The translations under genes were made by a program, and so were the position numbers. 64,000 nucleotides of DNA from Acridotheres tristis (lineage: Eukaryota > Chordata > Aves > Passeriformes > Sturnidae). Positions 11,995 through 25,213 of the stretch are shown piece after piece; position 1 is the first letter of the stretch; every line of letters begins with the position of its first letter. The notes beneath the pieces were generated by a model that was not told the DNA's origin, did not search any database, and saw nothing but the letters and a program-made list of their open reading frames with translations. Location: the NCBI GenBank assembly GCA_037013685.1, contig CM072894.1, forward strand, positions 14,519,449 to 14,583,448. Reading direction: 5' to 3'.

Positions 11995-13020
11995 CAGTCT
12001 CTTCTTTTTCATGGAAGACTATTATGGTTTCTTTCCATAATCCTAATTTAAAGGGGGAGTAGGGAAACTCGTATCTCTGGAGGGCCCCTTTTATTTTCTT
12101 AATAAGCTTTCTGCTTCCCTTGATTGTTATGAATTACATGTGAAACACTTAGTTTCTTATCAATCAGTGTTTCAGAAGAAGATTCCACAAACCTTGTAGA
12201 GAAAGAAAAAAAGGCTGTAATATGTTTTAAATGTATTGTTTTCATTTTCATTGAATGTTTCTCCTGTTAAAAGATAGAAGTGCTCATTTTCTCTTCCATA
12301 GAATATTCATTATTGTCCGTGTTCAGGGCTAAGTGCTTTTCTATTCATCTCTTCTGTAAACACTTCTTTAGCATTTCACTTCAGAAGAAAAGCCTTCACA
12401 GCCTATAATCATATTTATTGCCTCTCCTTTCTCTCTCACACTTTTCCCTGTGATTCTAAACCATTCTCTGGGATCATCAAACACAGCATTCCTGTTGATG
12501 GGACCATATCACTAAATTTCAAAATGTCATTGTATTTTTTTGTTTTGTACTTGTTGGATTGTTTTTTGCTTTTCCTTATTCTTTGGAACAATTTGTATGT
12601 TTCCTTCTTAACAGCCACTGAGCTGTCGACAGTGATGCTTTGGTCTTTTTTCTACAACTTGTACACCAAACTTGTATGAATAATTGACAAGATTTCTTCT
12701 AATGTCCATTACTCTATTCTTGTCAACAAAGACTTTCAGCTGTCAATATTTTGGACTTCCAATTGATTCAAGTTCTTTAGTTTTCTGTTCACTTTTGTTT
12801 CAAGTAAGCTGAGTGACAGCTCACTGCACTATACAGTGCTAGGACATGGGTTTGGGACTGTTTCAGTGTTAACCTTTTGCCACACAGAATATTGACCATG
12901 TTTGTGTAAGCTGTCTAGCACCACGTCCCAAATCTCTGATCTCTTACCTTGCAACTGGCTGCTTTTTTAATAGCCTCTTGTGCAGGACTTAGTAGAGGCT
13001 TTTTGAAAGTCCGGACAAAT
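11995..13020 (-). mobile_element. Ancient CR1/L3-like LINE relic, reverse-transcriptase to 3' part
   Basis: Read on the minus strand, this region resembles the second half of old L3/CR1-group LINEs that I know from amniote genomes, in the right order. Near 13,000-12,960 there is a D-F-Q-K-A-like reverse-transcriptase segment. Around 12,900-12,840 comes a GGCAAAAGGTTAACA-like stretch, and near 12,700-12,660 a segment matching the 'aaagtaatgcacattggaaga' region. At 12,618-12,500 an A-V-K-K...I-R-K block is followed by the element's 'tactgtgt'-like region, with the conserved 3' part continuing to about 12,080. It is heavily mutated, with stops and frameshifts, and cannot be active. The identification is from remembered consensus, not alignment, and the ends are approximate. 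Confidence 0.6.
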
Positions 13021-13429
13021 CAGATTATTCCAAGTAGATTCCTATAATTTTAATTGCATTTAAGTTAATACTTCTGCTTTTCACTGAATATCTATCACAT
13101 ATCTAAAAATTAGGTCAATCATTTCCCTAAAGACCTTTGATATACAACTGACTACTTGAATTAAAGGATTAAATTGCTGAAGAAAAGATTAAAATCTTTC
13201 CAAGAGGATAATTCAAGGACTTTAGTTCAAATACATTTAAAAATGTATTTAAAGGGAGAGGAAATGAGAAAGATAAAGAGACTGGGTGTGAAAAATATTG
13301 TGAGTCCAGGTGGTTGAGCAGCTTCATTTGAAATTACTTGAGGAACAGCTTGAGTTTAATTTGTTTCATGCCAAGGACAAAAAAACCCAGTGAAATAAAA
13401 TATTTTACTTATTGAAAACTCTCTTAATC

Positions 13430-14060
13430 CCTTGAACTGCTTAGTTCAATCACAAGTAGACATTACAGAGCTGCTGTGTCCCCGACTTGCTGCAGCAGGT
13501 GAGAAAAGCAGGGGGAAGTGTGAAGACAGCATCACTCCCTGTGGATTTATCCAGCCATGTGTTACCCCGCAGGCCGGGATGTCACTGCACAGAGGCTTGA
13601 GAGCAAGGCAGGGGAGATCCTGGCACATCTCCTTCGCCTGCCCTCTGCCTTCTGCCCTCTGCCCTCTGCCCTGAGCGCTGGAGCGGCCCCGCCTGTGCCC
13701 CCCGGCCCCAGGGAAGCGATGGCAGGGCCAGGGCACCGACCTGCAGCGAGGGAGGAAGGGCCGTGTCCTACATCAGCCTGGTGCTGGAGCTGAGCATCGC
13801 CCTCAGCTCCATCCTGGTGCAGCAGCGAGCCCCGGGAGGCTGACACAAGCTCGGTGCAGGCACAGGGAACAATCTCCTTGTTGACTCCTTACTGGAGACA
13901 GAGCTGCAAAGAGCACACACACGCTTTCCGAGCACGCAGCCGGGGCCAGAGGAGCTTAGAGCTGCACAGCCAGGGCTGCCTTCATCTCCCCAGTCTGCTC
14001 TGCAGAGCCTTCGCTCCCTTCTCCGCTCAGAACTGAAAGCAGTGGGTGACAAAGCTGCAG
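13430..14060. other. GC-richer intergenic patch, function unknown
   Basis: This is clearly more GC-rich than its surroundings but has few CpG clusters. Several short overlapping open frames (60-96 codons) occur on both strands, as expected from composition. One + frame ending at 13,843 contains a hydrophobic helix-like run (Y-I-S-L-V-L-E-L-S-I-A-L-S-S-I-L), but I see no start, splice context or homologue. It could be an unannotated exon, an old repeat or a regulatory patch. Confidence 0.35.
13638..13672. repeat. Short tandem repeat, five CTGCCCT-type 7-mers
   Basis: Five consecutive 7-base units read CTGCCCT, with one variant (CTGCCTT). It lies inside the GC-richer patch. Confidence 0.85.
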
Positions 14061-17000
14061 AGAGTTCTCCTGAAAATGTTTTCCTGCCTGCTTAGAGTCC
14101 CTCATTCTACTGCAAAGAATGAATGCAGGATCTTAGGGGGAGCCCATGTCCCCGCTACAGTTGCTGTATTGAAGGTTTTAAGCTCCAAAGGGAATTGGAG
14201 GTAGTAGGGTTTTGTAGGATGATGGCTGGCAGAGGAGACAATCTTGTCATACATCATTTCCTTTGCAGAGACACAGCAACATGTCTCTGCCATGTAGTTG
14301 CCAGATTCCCACATATTTTCAAAAGAGGTGATTTCCTGTGTGTCTACTGGGAAAAATGAAAATTTGTCCCTAATGAGCTAAAAATTGTGAGAGATAGGGA
14401 GTTTGTGTAGGCGGAGATCTGAGCAGTGAACCAGTCTTCCTCTCATTCTGATCCCAGAATTAATTCATTTATTTCTGTAGGTCTTTCCAGCAGCGTTTTC
14501 TTCTTATAAAAAAGTGAAACTACCCATTGTCTTGATTCTTTCCTATTTGCCCATGCTGCACAAATGTATAAAAAAAAAAATTAAAAATCCTACTGTTTTA
14601 ATATACCTGCATAGTTTAATATAAGAAAGGTTGTTTTTCATTTCTGCTGACTGTTGCTATAGCCATGACTACTGATGTCCTGATCAACTTAGTCTCTCGT
14701 TTCACCTTTACAATGAAGTTGGAGAGAAGAGGGAAAGACTGAATGTACATGAATCCTTTAGTAAAAGATCCTCTAGGTTAATAGCTCATTACCTTAACTC
14801 ATTCAAATTCCATCCAATTTATTACTCAACATAATTGCAGAGCAGACCAACTTTGATAAGACCCCTGCAATATATAAAGTGTGTTTGTTGTTGTGTAGAT
14901 AAATGTGCATCTGCACACTGAAGCACTTTCTTATCTATGTGGAGTGCAGAATATTCATTAGTGTTCCCCTTGGGGTTTCCATCAGATGGACATGGTAGGA
15001 GCTCAGGGGGAACTTCCTTTCCCCTTTTGGCACAGGCAGCAAATCTGCTACCAAAATCTGCCCATCCTCCAAAACCTGTACTAGACCTTGAACAGCCCCC
15101 AGAGATCCCTCTGCCATATTGTTATCCATGGGACTGCTGCTGTGTTTCCTTGCAGCCTGACATTGGTACCCACAACACCCCGGAGATAAACTCATCCTGC
15201 AGCCAGCAGAGGCTTCCTGAAGAAGGGACCTCCTGAAGTATTTTTCACTAGTTCTGAGGAAGCACAGAGCCTGGCAATGTTATAAAGCAGTGCCTCAGGC
15301 CTGCCTGCCCTGCAGAGATCCTGACCTCGAGGGTGGCTCAGCCCCATCTTCCACAGCCTTGGGAAAGGTTTCACAGAGCCACCTTCCCTCTGCCCTGAAG
15401 CAGCGTTTTGCTCTCTGAGGAGATTGGTGTGGTAACAAACCCGCGGGTATAAGACTAGGTGCAGATTGGTTTTTTGCAACTGTAGCCTAAGCAATTCTCT
15501 TCTGAGATCTGAGAGCTTCCTGTTCTGCTCTTTCTTTTGCCAGGGCTGAAACCACTCTTTTTCTGTACGTGCTAAGCCTCCTTAGAGGGAGAAGGCAGAT
15601 CTCATGGTAGTGCACTTTTACATTGCACATGAGGTTTGATTTGCTTCTCTGTGGTTACACCAGATACAATTTTGTTTGCAGGATACTATTTTAGTGACTG
15701 TTCTTTTTCTGTGACTGTGTAATCATATGGAGGCAGCTTTTGATCTGTTTAGTATATAATTAAGCTCTATCTATTGCTGTCTTTTTTTGACAGAATGGCA
15801 AGTAAACTAATGAATGAAAATTGCTGGGGAAAAAAAACCTTTTTTCAGTTGAGTTATAAAACCTAAGAAAACCAGATGTAGAAATTAAATTTTTATATAA
15901 TTTCTGTTATTCTTCTCCTAAAATCTTAATGTAAAGTAACCATCCATACAATCTAAGGAAAGAATAAATATTTAAAATTTTTTGTGGGTCTCAGTGGCAA
16001 ATATGGTAATTCTAGGGCTGCAATTTTTTAAGGCTGTGGAGTTGTATATTTAATAAGTAGCTATTTAATTATACATTGTGTTCGACCTTTAAAATATATA
16101 AAACATATAAATTACGGAACTGCATATTAAAATTAATCTTTAAAATGAGTAAGCAGTTAAGTGGGGGAACTTAAGCTTCCCAAAGTTACTTTACTGTGTT
16201 ACTTTATTTAGTAATCACAATATTACTCTTTTACCAATAGAACAACTTAATATCAACACTAGGCATGAAATACCTTTGTTTTAAAAAAATAGTATATCCA
16301 CATAATATATCCCTCCCTCCTGCTAGTTAAGCAGAAGTAACTTCCTGCAACTAAAATAAATATGTGTATGCAGGCATAAAACTCCACTGAAAGTAAGAAA
16401 TCAGAATCATCTCAGTCTTGTGCACTGTTTGTTTCTCTTCCTGTGCTGTTCCAATGTTACAAGGCTGCTCTAGAAGGTGTCCAATTACTGTGCCTGTAGA
16501 GTGATTCGTGTGACTCATCCAGTGTCAAGAGGCATCCACCCTAGTGATGCAATTTCTCACATTTCTGCTGAAATTAAACAAGCACAGCTGCAACTTGTCC
16601 TTTAAATATTCTTACAACTGGTCTCCATTCAGGTTTTGTAACTATTTCAGCTGGTTTCCTTTTTGTCCTGTATTATTTCTGAGTTATCTTTTGACATAAA
16701 ATGGGGAAAAAATATGGAAATGTTTCCATAAGAGAGGGAGGTTTTGATATGCTGTCTCTCTGCTGGTAGAGGGAAAAAATGAAACCAATAAACCTGTTTA
16801 CAAACAGTTAGAAATTTCCAGAACTGACAGTCTGGCCCACACTGTCCAATAGCACAGGTACTGCTAGTACAAGCTTTTAGTGTAGAGCTGACATGTATAC
16901 ATTTATCCTTTTACATAAATGCTCTTGTGCTGCCCCCCTACACTGAAATATGCTGCAATACCAGCAGAAAGCACCTAACAAATGTGTTTGCTTTCAGACT

Positions 17001-20000
17001 GCCTTCATGGCATGCTGTACCACCTCAGTGAAGCAGCTAGCTCGTGTCACCTGGCTTGCCAAATTTGCACTGGTCTTCTTTAAGACAGAACTGCAGTTGG
17101 AGCCAAATCCTATTTTTGCTGTCACTAGGGTAATTCCCCTTAAGGATGAATTAGAAAGGTTATTATTTATTTTGTAATTCTGGATGATGCATTGAGATTT
17201 CATACTGAATAGCATTAATTCAAATATTTACAATCAAGGACACAATGCATTTTCTATAATGCTTTGTTTGATTTTCATTGTTCAGAGAAGGTCTGAAGCC
17301 GTTGTAAAGTGCCTTCCACCACCACCCTTTTTATTTGACTCCACACTAACTTCTACAAGGTAAGCTTTGGCTATGTAAAGAGTAAAAGATTATAGTTAGC
17401 CTTGGTACCTTTTTCAATCCATAGCCCAAGATAGAAGATGACTAGTTTCCCATGTGATCTAAACCACTAGCACTTATATTGGATTTTGTATTTCATAGTT
17501 TTCCATCCGGGGAAAAGTGCCAAAATTATGCTCCATATGCTTGGCTTCTTGTCTGTCCTTGAAGTGGCAAATCTGTGGGAGAAGAGACTGCCCTTAGCCA
17601 AAAAAAATGGTCTTTTCAAATCCGATTTCCTTGGAATTGTAATTTGTTGCACCTTTTTTATAGAAATATAAAATTTTTCAATATATTAGCATCCTTGCTT
17701 TTTATTCGGTGACACCTAAACAACAAATGCATTAGTTCAAATGTCTTATACTACCCTTCTCACAGTTCCTCATCTCCTGTGCTGTGCAGGATATTTTATA
17801 ATACTGCTGTGCAGTATTATTTTATAAAACAGATGGAAACTCAGGAGGTGACTCTGATCTTTCACCTGGATTTTAAAGAGATACTGCATTGTTCTTATCT
17901 GGAAACCCCTGGTGATTTTTAATGGACTCAGGTTTAGGAACACTGACGAAAGGAAATATTCTAATTGGTTTTGTTTTTCAGCTGAAGAACAGTTTGTTTC
18001 TATGTCAAATGAAGTAGTGAAAACAAATAGCATGCCATCTGGCTAGCCTAACTGGGTACTTTACCAGGAGGCTCTCAGATGTTCTCTGTGCCAGTTTTCA
18101 ACTTCTTAAGTCCTGTGTTACTGACGTACTTTCTTTACACAGTTGTTCTTTCCTGTTTAGGAATTATCTTGTTCCTTGAACTGAATTAGAATTTTAAAAA
18201 TCATACACTCTTTTGCAAAAAAGATTTCCCCTGTCTGTTGTTTGAATTATTTATCCTCTTAATTAAAAAAATCTCTAGTGTTTCCAGCATCCTCAGTAAA
18301 GCGATTATACAGTGAAATATGTTATCCTCCATGTTATCTGTGAAGCTGATACTCTCAGGGGGCAGGATAGCATTGATGTACCAGTGAGCTCTCATTCTTG
18401 GAACAGATTGTGACTGAAAGGAAGGGTTTAGCAGCTTTTCTAATGCTTGGAAAGATGTCATATGTTTTTCTTTAGATCACTTTTTTTCTGCTTCAGTTTC
18501 TCAAAGCAAGAACATCTTACAAAAAATAAAAACATTTAACAGAGCTGGGAAAGGACTGAAGCACAGACAAAAGTAATTTCATAAAACCAAAATATTTATT
18601 GCTGACTGCAACTTTTAATATTGTTTTTTGTTAGTATGAAAAAAACATGCGTTCACAAATATCTTTGAATATAACTGTGAGCATATAAATGACAACAAAT
18701 TTGAGAAGAAGCATTCATATGTGTTTCTGTTTCATCTATTTGTTGTTTATGATGAAGGTGCACATAGAATTCTAACCACAACTTAGAGATGTGGTTCTCT
18801 GAGCATGACGTAGATAATAAAGGGAATTCTTTGTGCCAAACAGCTTACAATCTAAATCCAAGTAATTTCTCTCAACAAGCAATCAGGAAATAGAATGCTA
18901 TCACGGGAATTAACTGATCTGTCACACAGTCCAAATAGCATAGTTATGTAAGATTGAATGGTTGGCAGATATTTATATGAGAATACTTTATGAACAAACT
19001 TATCAAATTATTTAGAATAATGCAGATAATTTGTAGGCACCCTTCCCATTTGATACTGAGCATTCTAAATATAGCTAGCAGACACAAGTTGAAAAAAAGG
19101 ATAAATTCGAGCCGTTAAGAAGTCAAATGGGACGCTTAAACACTCTTTAAAAAGCCCAAGAAATTTGAAATCTGTGGACAAAAATAAAGAGCAGTAAAAG
19201 TTAATAGCAAATTTCAAACGCATCTCAAGTAGCTCCATCAAATATAGATGCAAGGTAAAAAAAGAACAAAAACCCAAATCACTGTCCTCCTTAAAAAATA
19301 GACTGGTTAGCAAGTAGCAGGTTGGCTAAGTAGTTGTTTTGTCTGTTTATACAGGGGAGGCAGATGGAGATCTGCTAAATCTGGGATTGTTTCCCCAGAG
19401 GCAGTAGCGGGGAAGCTGGAAAATGTACAGGCATATAAGATATCTGGTTATAAAATGTCAGATTTCCTTAGAGGAACCAAAACTCAAGACATGCATACAG
19501 ATGTGAATTTTAAATTGAGTAAGGGAATCTATGAAGTTTCAAAAGTCTTAAAAAATACTTGATCCAAAACAACTCTTTATTGTAAAAACAAACCAAAATC
19601 CCCTAATGAACAGGTGACAAACAAGGAATTACATGCCAGTGGGAAAAACTAACAAAGTTTTTTGAAGAAAGGTTATGAGCAAATACTAAAATCTCAGTTT
19701 GGTAAGGGATTAGGACATGGATTCAGGCACAGAAGATCTTAATTCAGTCATCATTTCTTCACCATACTTTTTCCATGCATAAAAGTACATGGTTCAAATT
19801 TTAGCTGTGTTTTATTAAAATTCTGCTTATCAGGCCTTGATTTTGAAGACTATGGAAATGAGTGGCTATCTTCAGGGGAAAAAAAACAAACCACAAAACC
19901 AAACACCTCTCAAGTTCCTTCTTCTCGTGTACATGGTGACAAGGCTATTACTGTCTTACAATGGGCAGAGTGCAAAGCAAACACAGAAGGCTGCCCATAC

Positions 20001-22979
20001 TCACTTAAAGCCAGTGTGACTTTAGAGAATCTGGGGAAACTACTCTGGGAAAAAAGATGTGTTGAGGTAATCACTTAGAAACATCTCCCATTATAAAAAG
20101 CATTGGTACTTCATGGAGGGGAAATATTGAAATTAGTGTCGTTTCTATGTCTACATCCAGCCTTTTAATTTCTGAAGTGTCTTTTACTGAAAGACTCCTC
20201 AGCAAAGCTAACATTTAATAGGTTACCACTGGAGAAGCCAGTTGAAAAGAAGTCTTGGAAACACTTGGTTTATTTCCACAGAGGGATACTTGTGTAACAC
20301 ACCTTGAAAGTATTTATTTTTCTTGTTATTCCTTGCATTATATATCTTGTTATTTATTGCATTATTATGGGATCACCAAAAAGGCAAATCAACATTTGGA
20401 GCATTAGGATACTGTTTAATATTTTGCATAGGCAACCACCAAACAAACATGAAGTCTGTAGTCATACCTCAAATGCCCTATGGTGCTTAGAGGGAGCTTA
20501 TTTTTGAAACAGAGGATAGTAAAACCTTAATTCTCAAAAAAGATGTAACAGTCAAACAAAAAAGAGGACTTCCTCAAAATAAGTGGTAGGCCTTTCATAT
20601 ATATAAAAAATAGCTTAGTGTGGAGAACACAGCAGTTTCCTTGTTTGCTGGGGACAGAGAGAAATTTACTTAGATTTCTGGCACTCTGTCTCTTACAGGG
20701 TGATTCATGAATGTGAGGGTTGCTTGAGGCCTCCCAGTGGTGACCTCTCCTCATAAAATGATATTAAATGTCACTGTTGCCTTTTGTAGAAAATATTTCC
20801 CAGCTCTTGGGACATCCTGAATTGATGTTGGGTTGCAGGCATTCTGCATGGATCTACTCCTTTCAGTGACAAACTTGTGTTTAAACATTAAACCTATGTT
20901 CAGTGACAGATATTTTAGAAAAGCCATCCAAGTTTGTTTTGGTAGAGCCAAATTTAAAGGTCTGAAAAAAATGAAGTGATAAAATGAAATTTTAATTCAT
21001 ACTCAGCATGTCTTCTTCACACTCTGCATATTCTTACTTAGTATAAGATCCCACCTCTGTCTGGTTTTATATGTTGGTTTGTGCAGATTTCCAGTAGAAA
21101 TGCATCCAATAGCAGCCTCTCCTTTACGATAGGTTCCTCTGAATTTATAGACCTGTTATCTCCTTACAAGATCTCCCAGGCTAAATGGTCTTCCAGTTGC
21201 TCACATCACTTTTGAAATTGTTTTGATATTCTACAACTTTTCTGTCATTTCATAACTTCTAGTGTGCTTTCAGCATTTAGAGAGATGAAATGTGACACGT
21301 TGATAATACAGATCACAGAACATTTAAAATTTTCTACCCTTCACACTTACACAGTCTTATAGACCACAGGATTTGATAAGGAGATGGAATGAAGAATGGT
21401 GAGTTGCACAGTGGAATACAGCTGTGAAATGCATCATAAAGATGTGTACCATTGTGGGTTAAAATTTGCTGTTTCTGATGAGAACAGGCCTTTCAAAGAC
21501 AGATCCAAGACATACTTTTGCATCAAGTGTCAGAAACCATGTACAATTGTCACCCCCTGTTATATCTCTCAGTAGGAAGCTGATGGTTAGAATTCACTCA
21601 ACTTTTTTTTTAATCATGAGCCACTGAACAGAAATGTACTTGTTCTGAAGAATGCTATAGTATTCACAGGGGTTCTTATACATTTTCATATTAACAGCAA
21701 ATACAGTGCATGGTCATTTGCAGACAACTTTTCTATTTGAGACTGTGGCAACAATATATTTGAGCTATTGTGTCAACTACAACAGCTGCTTACATAAGTA
21801 AAATAATACTGCATGGGTGAGATATTATTAGTTCTTTACATCAGGACTTGAAAGTTGGATATGAAGAGAAAGTTGCTGAGGTTTTGTCTAGTCAGAGATA
21901 TTTTGAGATTTCTGAATGTGTTTTGGAGACTGTTGTGCTAGTTTATTGCAAGTTTGTCTTGAAAAGGACTAAAAGAGAAAAGATAATAAAACATGAAATT
22001 TTGGATATTGCTAATGCACAGTCATACATGTATGTGCCTTTTCAAGATAATCAATTTGATCAATTTATTGTCTGACTGATTCCAAACCCTCTCTGGGTAT
22101 TTTTGTTGTTGTTTGCTGCTGAAGCAGATGTATACATTCAAAATTCCTCTACCACTGCTCCAACATTCCCAGTTTCAGTGGTGGATTTTTCCTGCTATGC
22201 CATCTATTCTGCTGCTATAGATTCAGACAAACTCAGGACTTCTGGGGAACAGAAAAAAAAGTGCCCTGTTTTCAGCTTCTCTTTCTGTAGGAGACCAGCA
22301 AATCTTTCAAAAACACTTAGGTATGCTTTAAATTTCAGATTTCTTCCGAGCAAGAAGTTTGTGGTAGGTAAAACACCAGAAGAAGGGTTATATTCATGTT
22401 TTTATGGGATGATTAATTCAAACTCTCAGAATTTCCGGTCCTGAATGCTAAAAGAACTTATTGAATGTAAAACTGTAAACAAGGTATGATGCAATTCTTA
22501 ATGGTGTTAAGTATCACTGCTCTTCTCCAAAAGCTGACATAAAAGTCCAGCAAGAAGTTTTTCTCCAATGTTAAATGTTCTTGTTTTCCTTCCTGCAGAA
22601 GAATAACAAATTAAATACTGTAGGATTCCCCCGTTTGCATCACATTCTCCAGGAGCAATGTTTGAACTATAAAAGCTAACTCAAATTATAAAGATGCTGT
22701 AAAATTTCTTATACTTAGGTTTGCATTGATCTGGATGTTTCTACCATTACCATTATTAGTTTTCTCTTAAGTACTTACAAAACCTGATGTTTTCTAGTGT
22801 AATGTTTATATTTAGGACACACTTTAACATTTTACAAAACAGAGCTGAGGTGCAGTGGCTATTGTTCTGAAGCCCTGACAGGTGGGCTGGCAAAGGAAGG
22901 CTGGGAGGCTGGCTACAGCTTTGTGGGTTTAGGGGACGAAGAGCAACTCCTGACGAGCAGAAGCTGAAGGAGTGAGGAA
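14061..22979. other. Intergenic stretch upstream of the CpG island, no gene recognised
   Basis: Mostly AT-rich sequence. The open frames (up to 113 codons, at 22,103-22,444) lack recognisable domains and are scattered over all frames. Apart from a small palindrome at 17.8 kb I see no named repeats. Distal regulatory elements of ZNF385B could lie here but cannot be seen directly. Confidence 0.5.
17798..17820. repeat. Near-palindrome, 10-bp perfect arms with 3-base loop
   Basis: ATAATACTGC (17798-17807), TGT, GCAGTATTAT (17811-17820). The arms are exact reverse complements, so a tight hairpin or cruciform could form. It is isolated and has no matching element nearby. Confidence 0.75.
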
Positions 22980-23340
22980 AGCAGGAGCTGTTCCAGCCGC
23001 GTTTGGGGATTGTTCCTCACGGCTGTCGCCCCTAGACCAGGCTGTGCTGCCTGGGGCACGCTGAGGTGACGCGTCCGGCCGGGCTGGGCTCGCAGGCAGG
23101 CAGGGCTGGCGGAGAAGCCCGGCGGCCCCGCTGGCCTCAGCCGGAGGCTCCGGCCCCGCTCCCCTCCCGGGCTCCGCTCCCCTGCCGGGCTCCGGGCTCC
23201 GGGCTCCGCTCCCCTGCCGGGCCCGGCCGCCGCCACAGGTGCCGGGGCCGCCCCGCCCCGCCCCCGGCGCGAGCGCTCAGGCTCCGCCCCCGGGGCGACC
23301 CCGGCCCCCGCCCCACCTGAGCCCGCAGGCGGGGCGGGGG

Positions 23341-23563
23341 CCGGGCACGGCCGGACGGACACACACACACACACAGAGACACACAGATACAGACACAGAT
23401 ACAGACACAGATACAGGCACACAGGACGGTCGCGGTGGGAGAGCCGCGGCGCTCCGGCGGAGTTGCGCCGCGCTCGCCTCGGTCCGGCAGGAGCGGGGCT
23501 GCAGCGCCCGCCCGCCGGTGCCGCGCTGCCTCCATCCCTCCATCCCTCCGGGCGGCTGCTGAG
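23341..23563 (+). other. ZNF385B: Putative non-coding first exon of ZNF385B (5' end uncertain)
   Basis: The 3' boundary is a strong donor, CTGAG|GTGAGCG, after 23,563. The 5' end is not determined; I place it just after the GC-box cluster. Joining 23,563 to the acceptor at 53,420 gives TGA-GGT-ATG-AAG, so an in-frame stop lies one codon before the ATG. This supports the exon being untranslated and the ATG being the true start. A second possible donor (CAG|GTAGCG) lies after 23,727. The splice itself is inferred. Confidence 0.45.
23358..23424. repeat. Microsatellite, (CA)n grading into CAGATACAGACA-type 12-mers
   Basis: A CA run of eight or nine units passes into about three imperfect GATACAGACACA repeats, ending in CAGGCACACAGG. 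It sits inside the CpG island next to the presumed transcription start, so length changes could affect the 5' UTR or promoter. Confidence 0.85.
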
Positions 23564-25213
23564 GTGAGCGGGCGGCGCCCCGGGAGCGGGGGGATACCGG
23601 CAGGGATACCGGCAGGGACCTTGCTCAATGTCACGGTGCGGGGCCGGCGGGGGACGCGCAGCCGGAGCCCGAGCAGCCCGCCCGCTCCGCGGCCCCGCCG
23701 GGCGAAGTTTGCCGGCCGGAGCCGCAGGTAGCGGGGCCCCCGGGGTGTCCTCCTGCCCGGGCTGCCCGGGGCTTATCGGCGTCTCCGCAGCATCGCCGGC
23801 TTGCACAAAGGATAAAGCGCGTCTCTAAATAGGTCAGGGGCTTCGGCAGCGCCTGGGATTTGCGTAACGATTTTTGTTACGTGGGAAAGGTGCGGGGCTC
23901 CTGTGCCCGGGCTCCGAGGCTGGACCGAGCTCTGCTTTCCTGGCACACGGAGTGACTTTTTAAAAAGAAGTAGTTGCGTGAGCACAGCTCGGCTTTCTTG
24001 TTTTTAAATCCTGACGAGTTTGGGAAAGTTAAATTTCTTCAGCAAAGGAGGAATTAACCCACATGAAGGAGTCACCCTTGATGAGCTAATTACGCGTGAT
24101 GAGTGTAAGTGCTTGGCACCGCAAGCTCCTGGACGGTTGATGGTATGCTTAAAATGTTAAAGTTTATGTCCTGGTGACACTGTTTCAAAATATGCGGAGG
24201 AGAGTTAGGTACAAGATTGCATTTTCTGCAGCTACAGACAAGAAATGCCCTTGTTTCCGAGGAATTGTCAGAATATTCATGTATGTGCTTAGGTTTGTTT
24301 TCTCTTGTTTTTGACTCCTGATCAAACTTGTAAACTCTCTTCGTGGGTTTCAAAGGTTGTGAGCTTGGCATTGCATCTGTATTGCTAAGCTTGTATGGGA
24401 AATCTATAAATGGAAAAGTTAGAGAAGTGCGGCACTGTGAGCCCTCAGAAGTTTCAATAAATCTTCAAAACACAATTTAACTGCAACTAACTACTAGTTA
24501 TGGGAGGAGGGAGATGATAATTTTATTTCCATACTCTGCTGCTGCTTTAATGCTGCCTTGGATAAAGTATGAAAATGAGATGCAAAAGAAGTCCTCTTGG
24601 TATCAAGAACCTGTACGTTTTCTTACCTGAATGAAATGTAATATGAAGCAGTAGTGTAAAACCCTGAAGTCACGGGGGATGCATCCGTGTGATTGCAGCG
24701 GGTGTGGATGGAGCACTGCTGCTGCAGGTCCGGGACGAGGGGCGATGGCAGGATACCGCCGGGGATGTGCTGGATTCAGCGAGAACGTGCTCTGTGCTCT
24801 TCGGAGCTTCTGCCTCTCGCGGCAGCATTGTGCTCTCCAGTGGCTGCAGCCACCCTCTGCCCGCGTCCTGCAGTTCTGAAAACAAGGAAAAGGTGTCTTT
24901 TGTGTAGTCCAGAGCTGACACTAGGCTGCTGTGACTAGGTTATAATACTTCTCCTTTTCCAAAGAAGTAATCTTGCTACTCTTTTCAATTCACCACGTTA
25001 GTAGACTGCTTAGGGGGAGGGACAATATTTTTCTTCTGTTTTGTTTCTAGGGTATTCCTCTATACTTGAAACTTTTTTTCTGGTGTTTGGTCTTGCCAAA
25101 TGGGTTTTTTGTGCCTGAGACCTTTTCCAGTGGATGGGAATTGATATGCTTGTGTGAAATCTGAAGGCAGAAGATAAACCAGGAGTCATGACACTAGTCA
25201 CATTAATAACTTC

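Larger units (their letters stand above)
22980..23960. promoter_or_regulatory. ZNF385B: CpG island, likely ZNF385B promoter
   Basis: GC content and CpG density rise sharply against AT-rich flanks; the core is about 23,060-23,790. GC boxes of the Sp1 type are dense at 23,251-23,340 (CCCCGCCCCGCCCCC, CTCCGCCCCC, GGGGCGGGGG). E-box-like CAGGTG and CACCTG motifs occur nearby. I see no TATA box, which fits a dispersed CpG-island promoter. A consensus splice donor at 23,563/23,564 on the + strand points to transcription toward the ZNF385B coding exon. It might also start transcripts on the minus strand. Several long GC-rich open frames here (up to 297 codons on the minus strand) are composition artefacts. 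Confidence 0.75.

Noticed and set aside
13446..13846. Cluster of 78-96-codon open frames near 13.4-13.8 kb
   Set aside because: They overlap in many frames in a GC-rich, partly tandem-repeated patch with no splice or start context, so they are not listed as genes.
21000..21300. Possible old CR1 or L3 fragment (CTCCCAGGCTAAATGGTC-like wording)
   Set aside because: Only one short stretch resembles CR1 and the flanks do not follow the consensus order, so I could not support it.
22913..23806. 297-codon minus-strand open frame and several + frames in the CpG island
   Set aside because: Composition-driven (few stops in GC-rich DNA), low-complexity A/G/P/R content, and a dinucleotide repeat is translated within it. 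No protein family fits.
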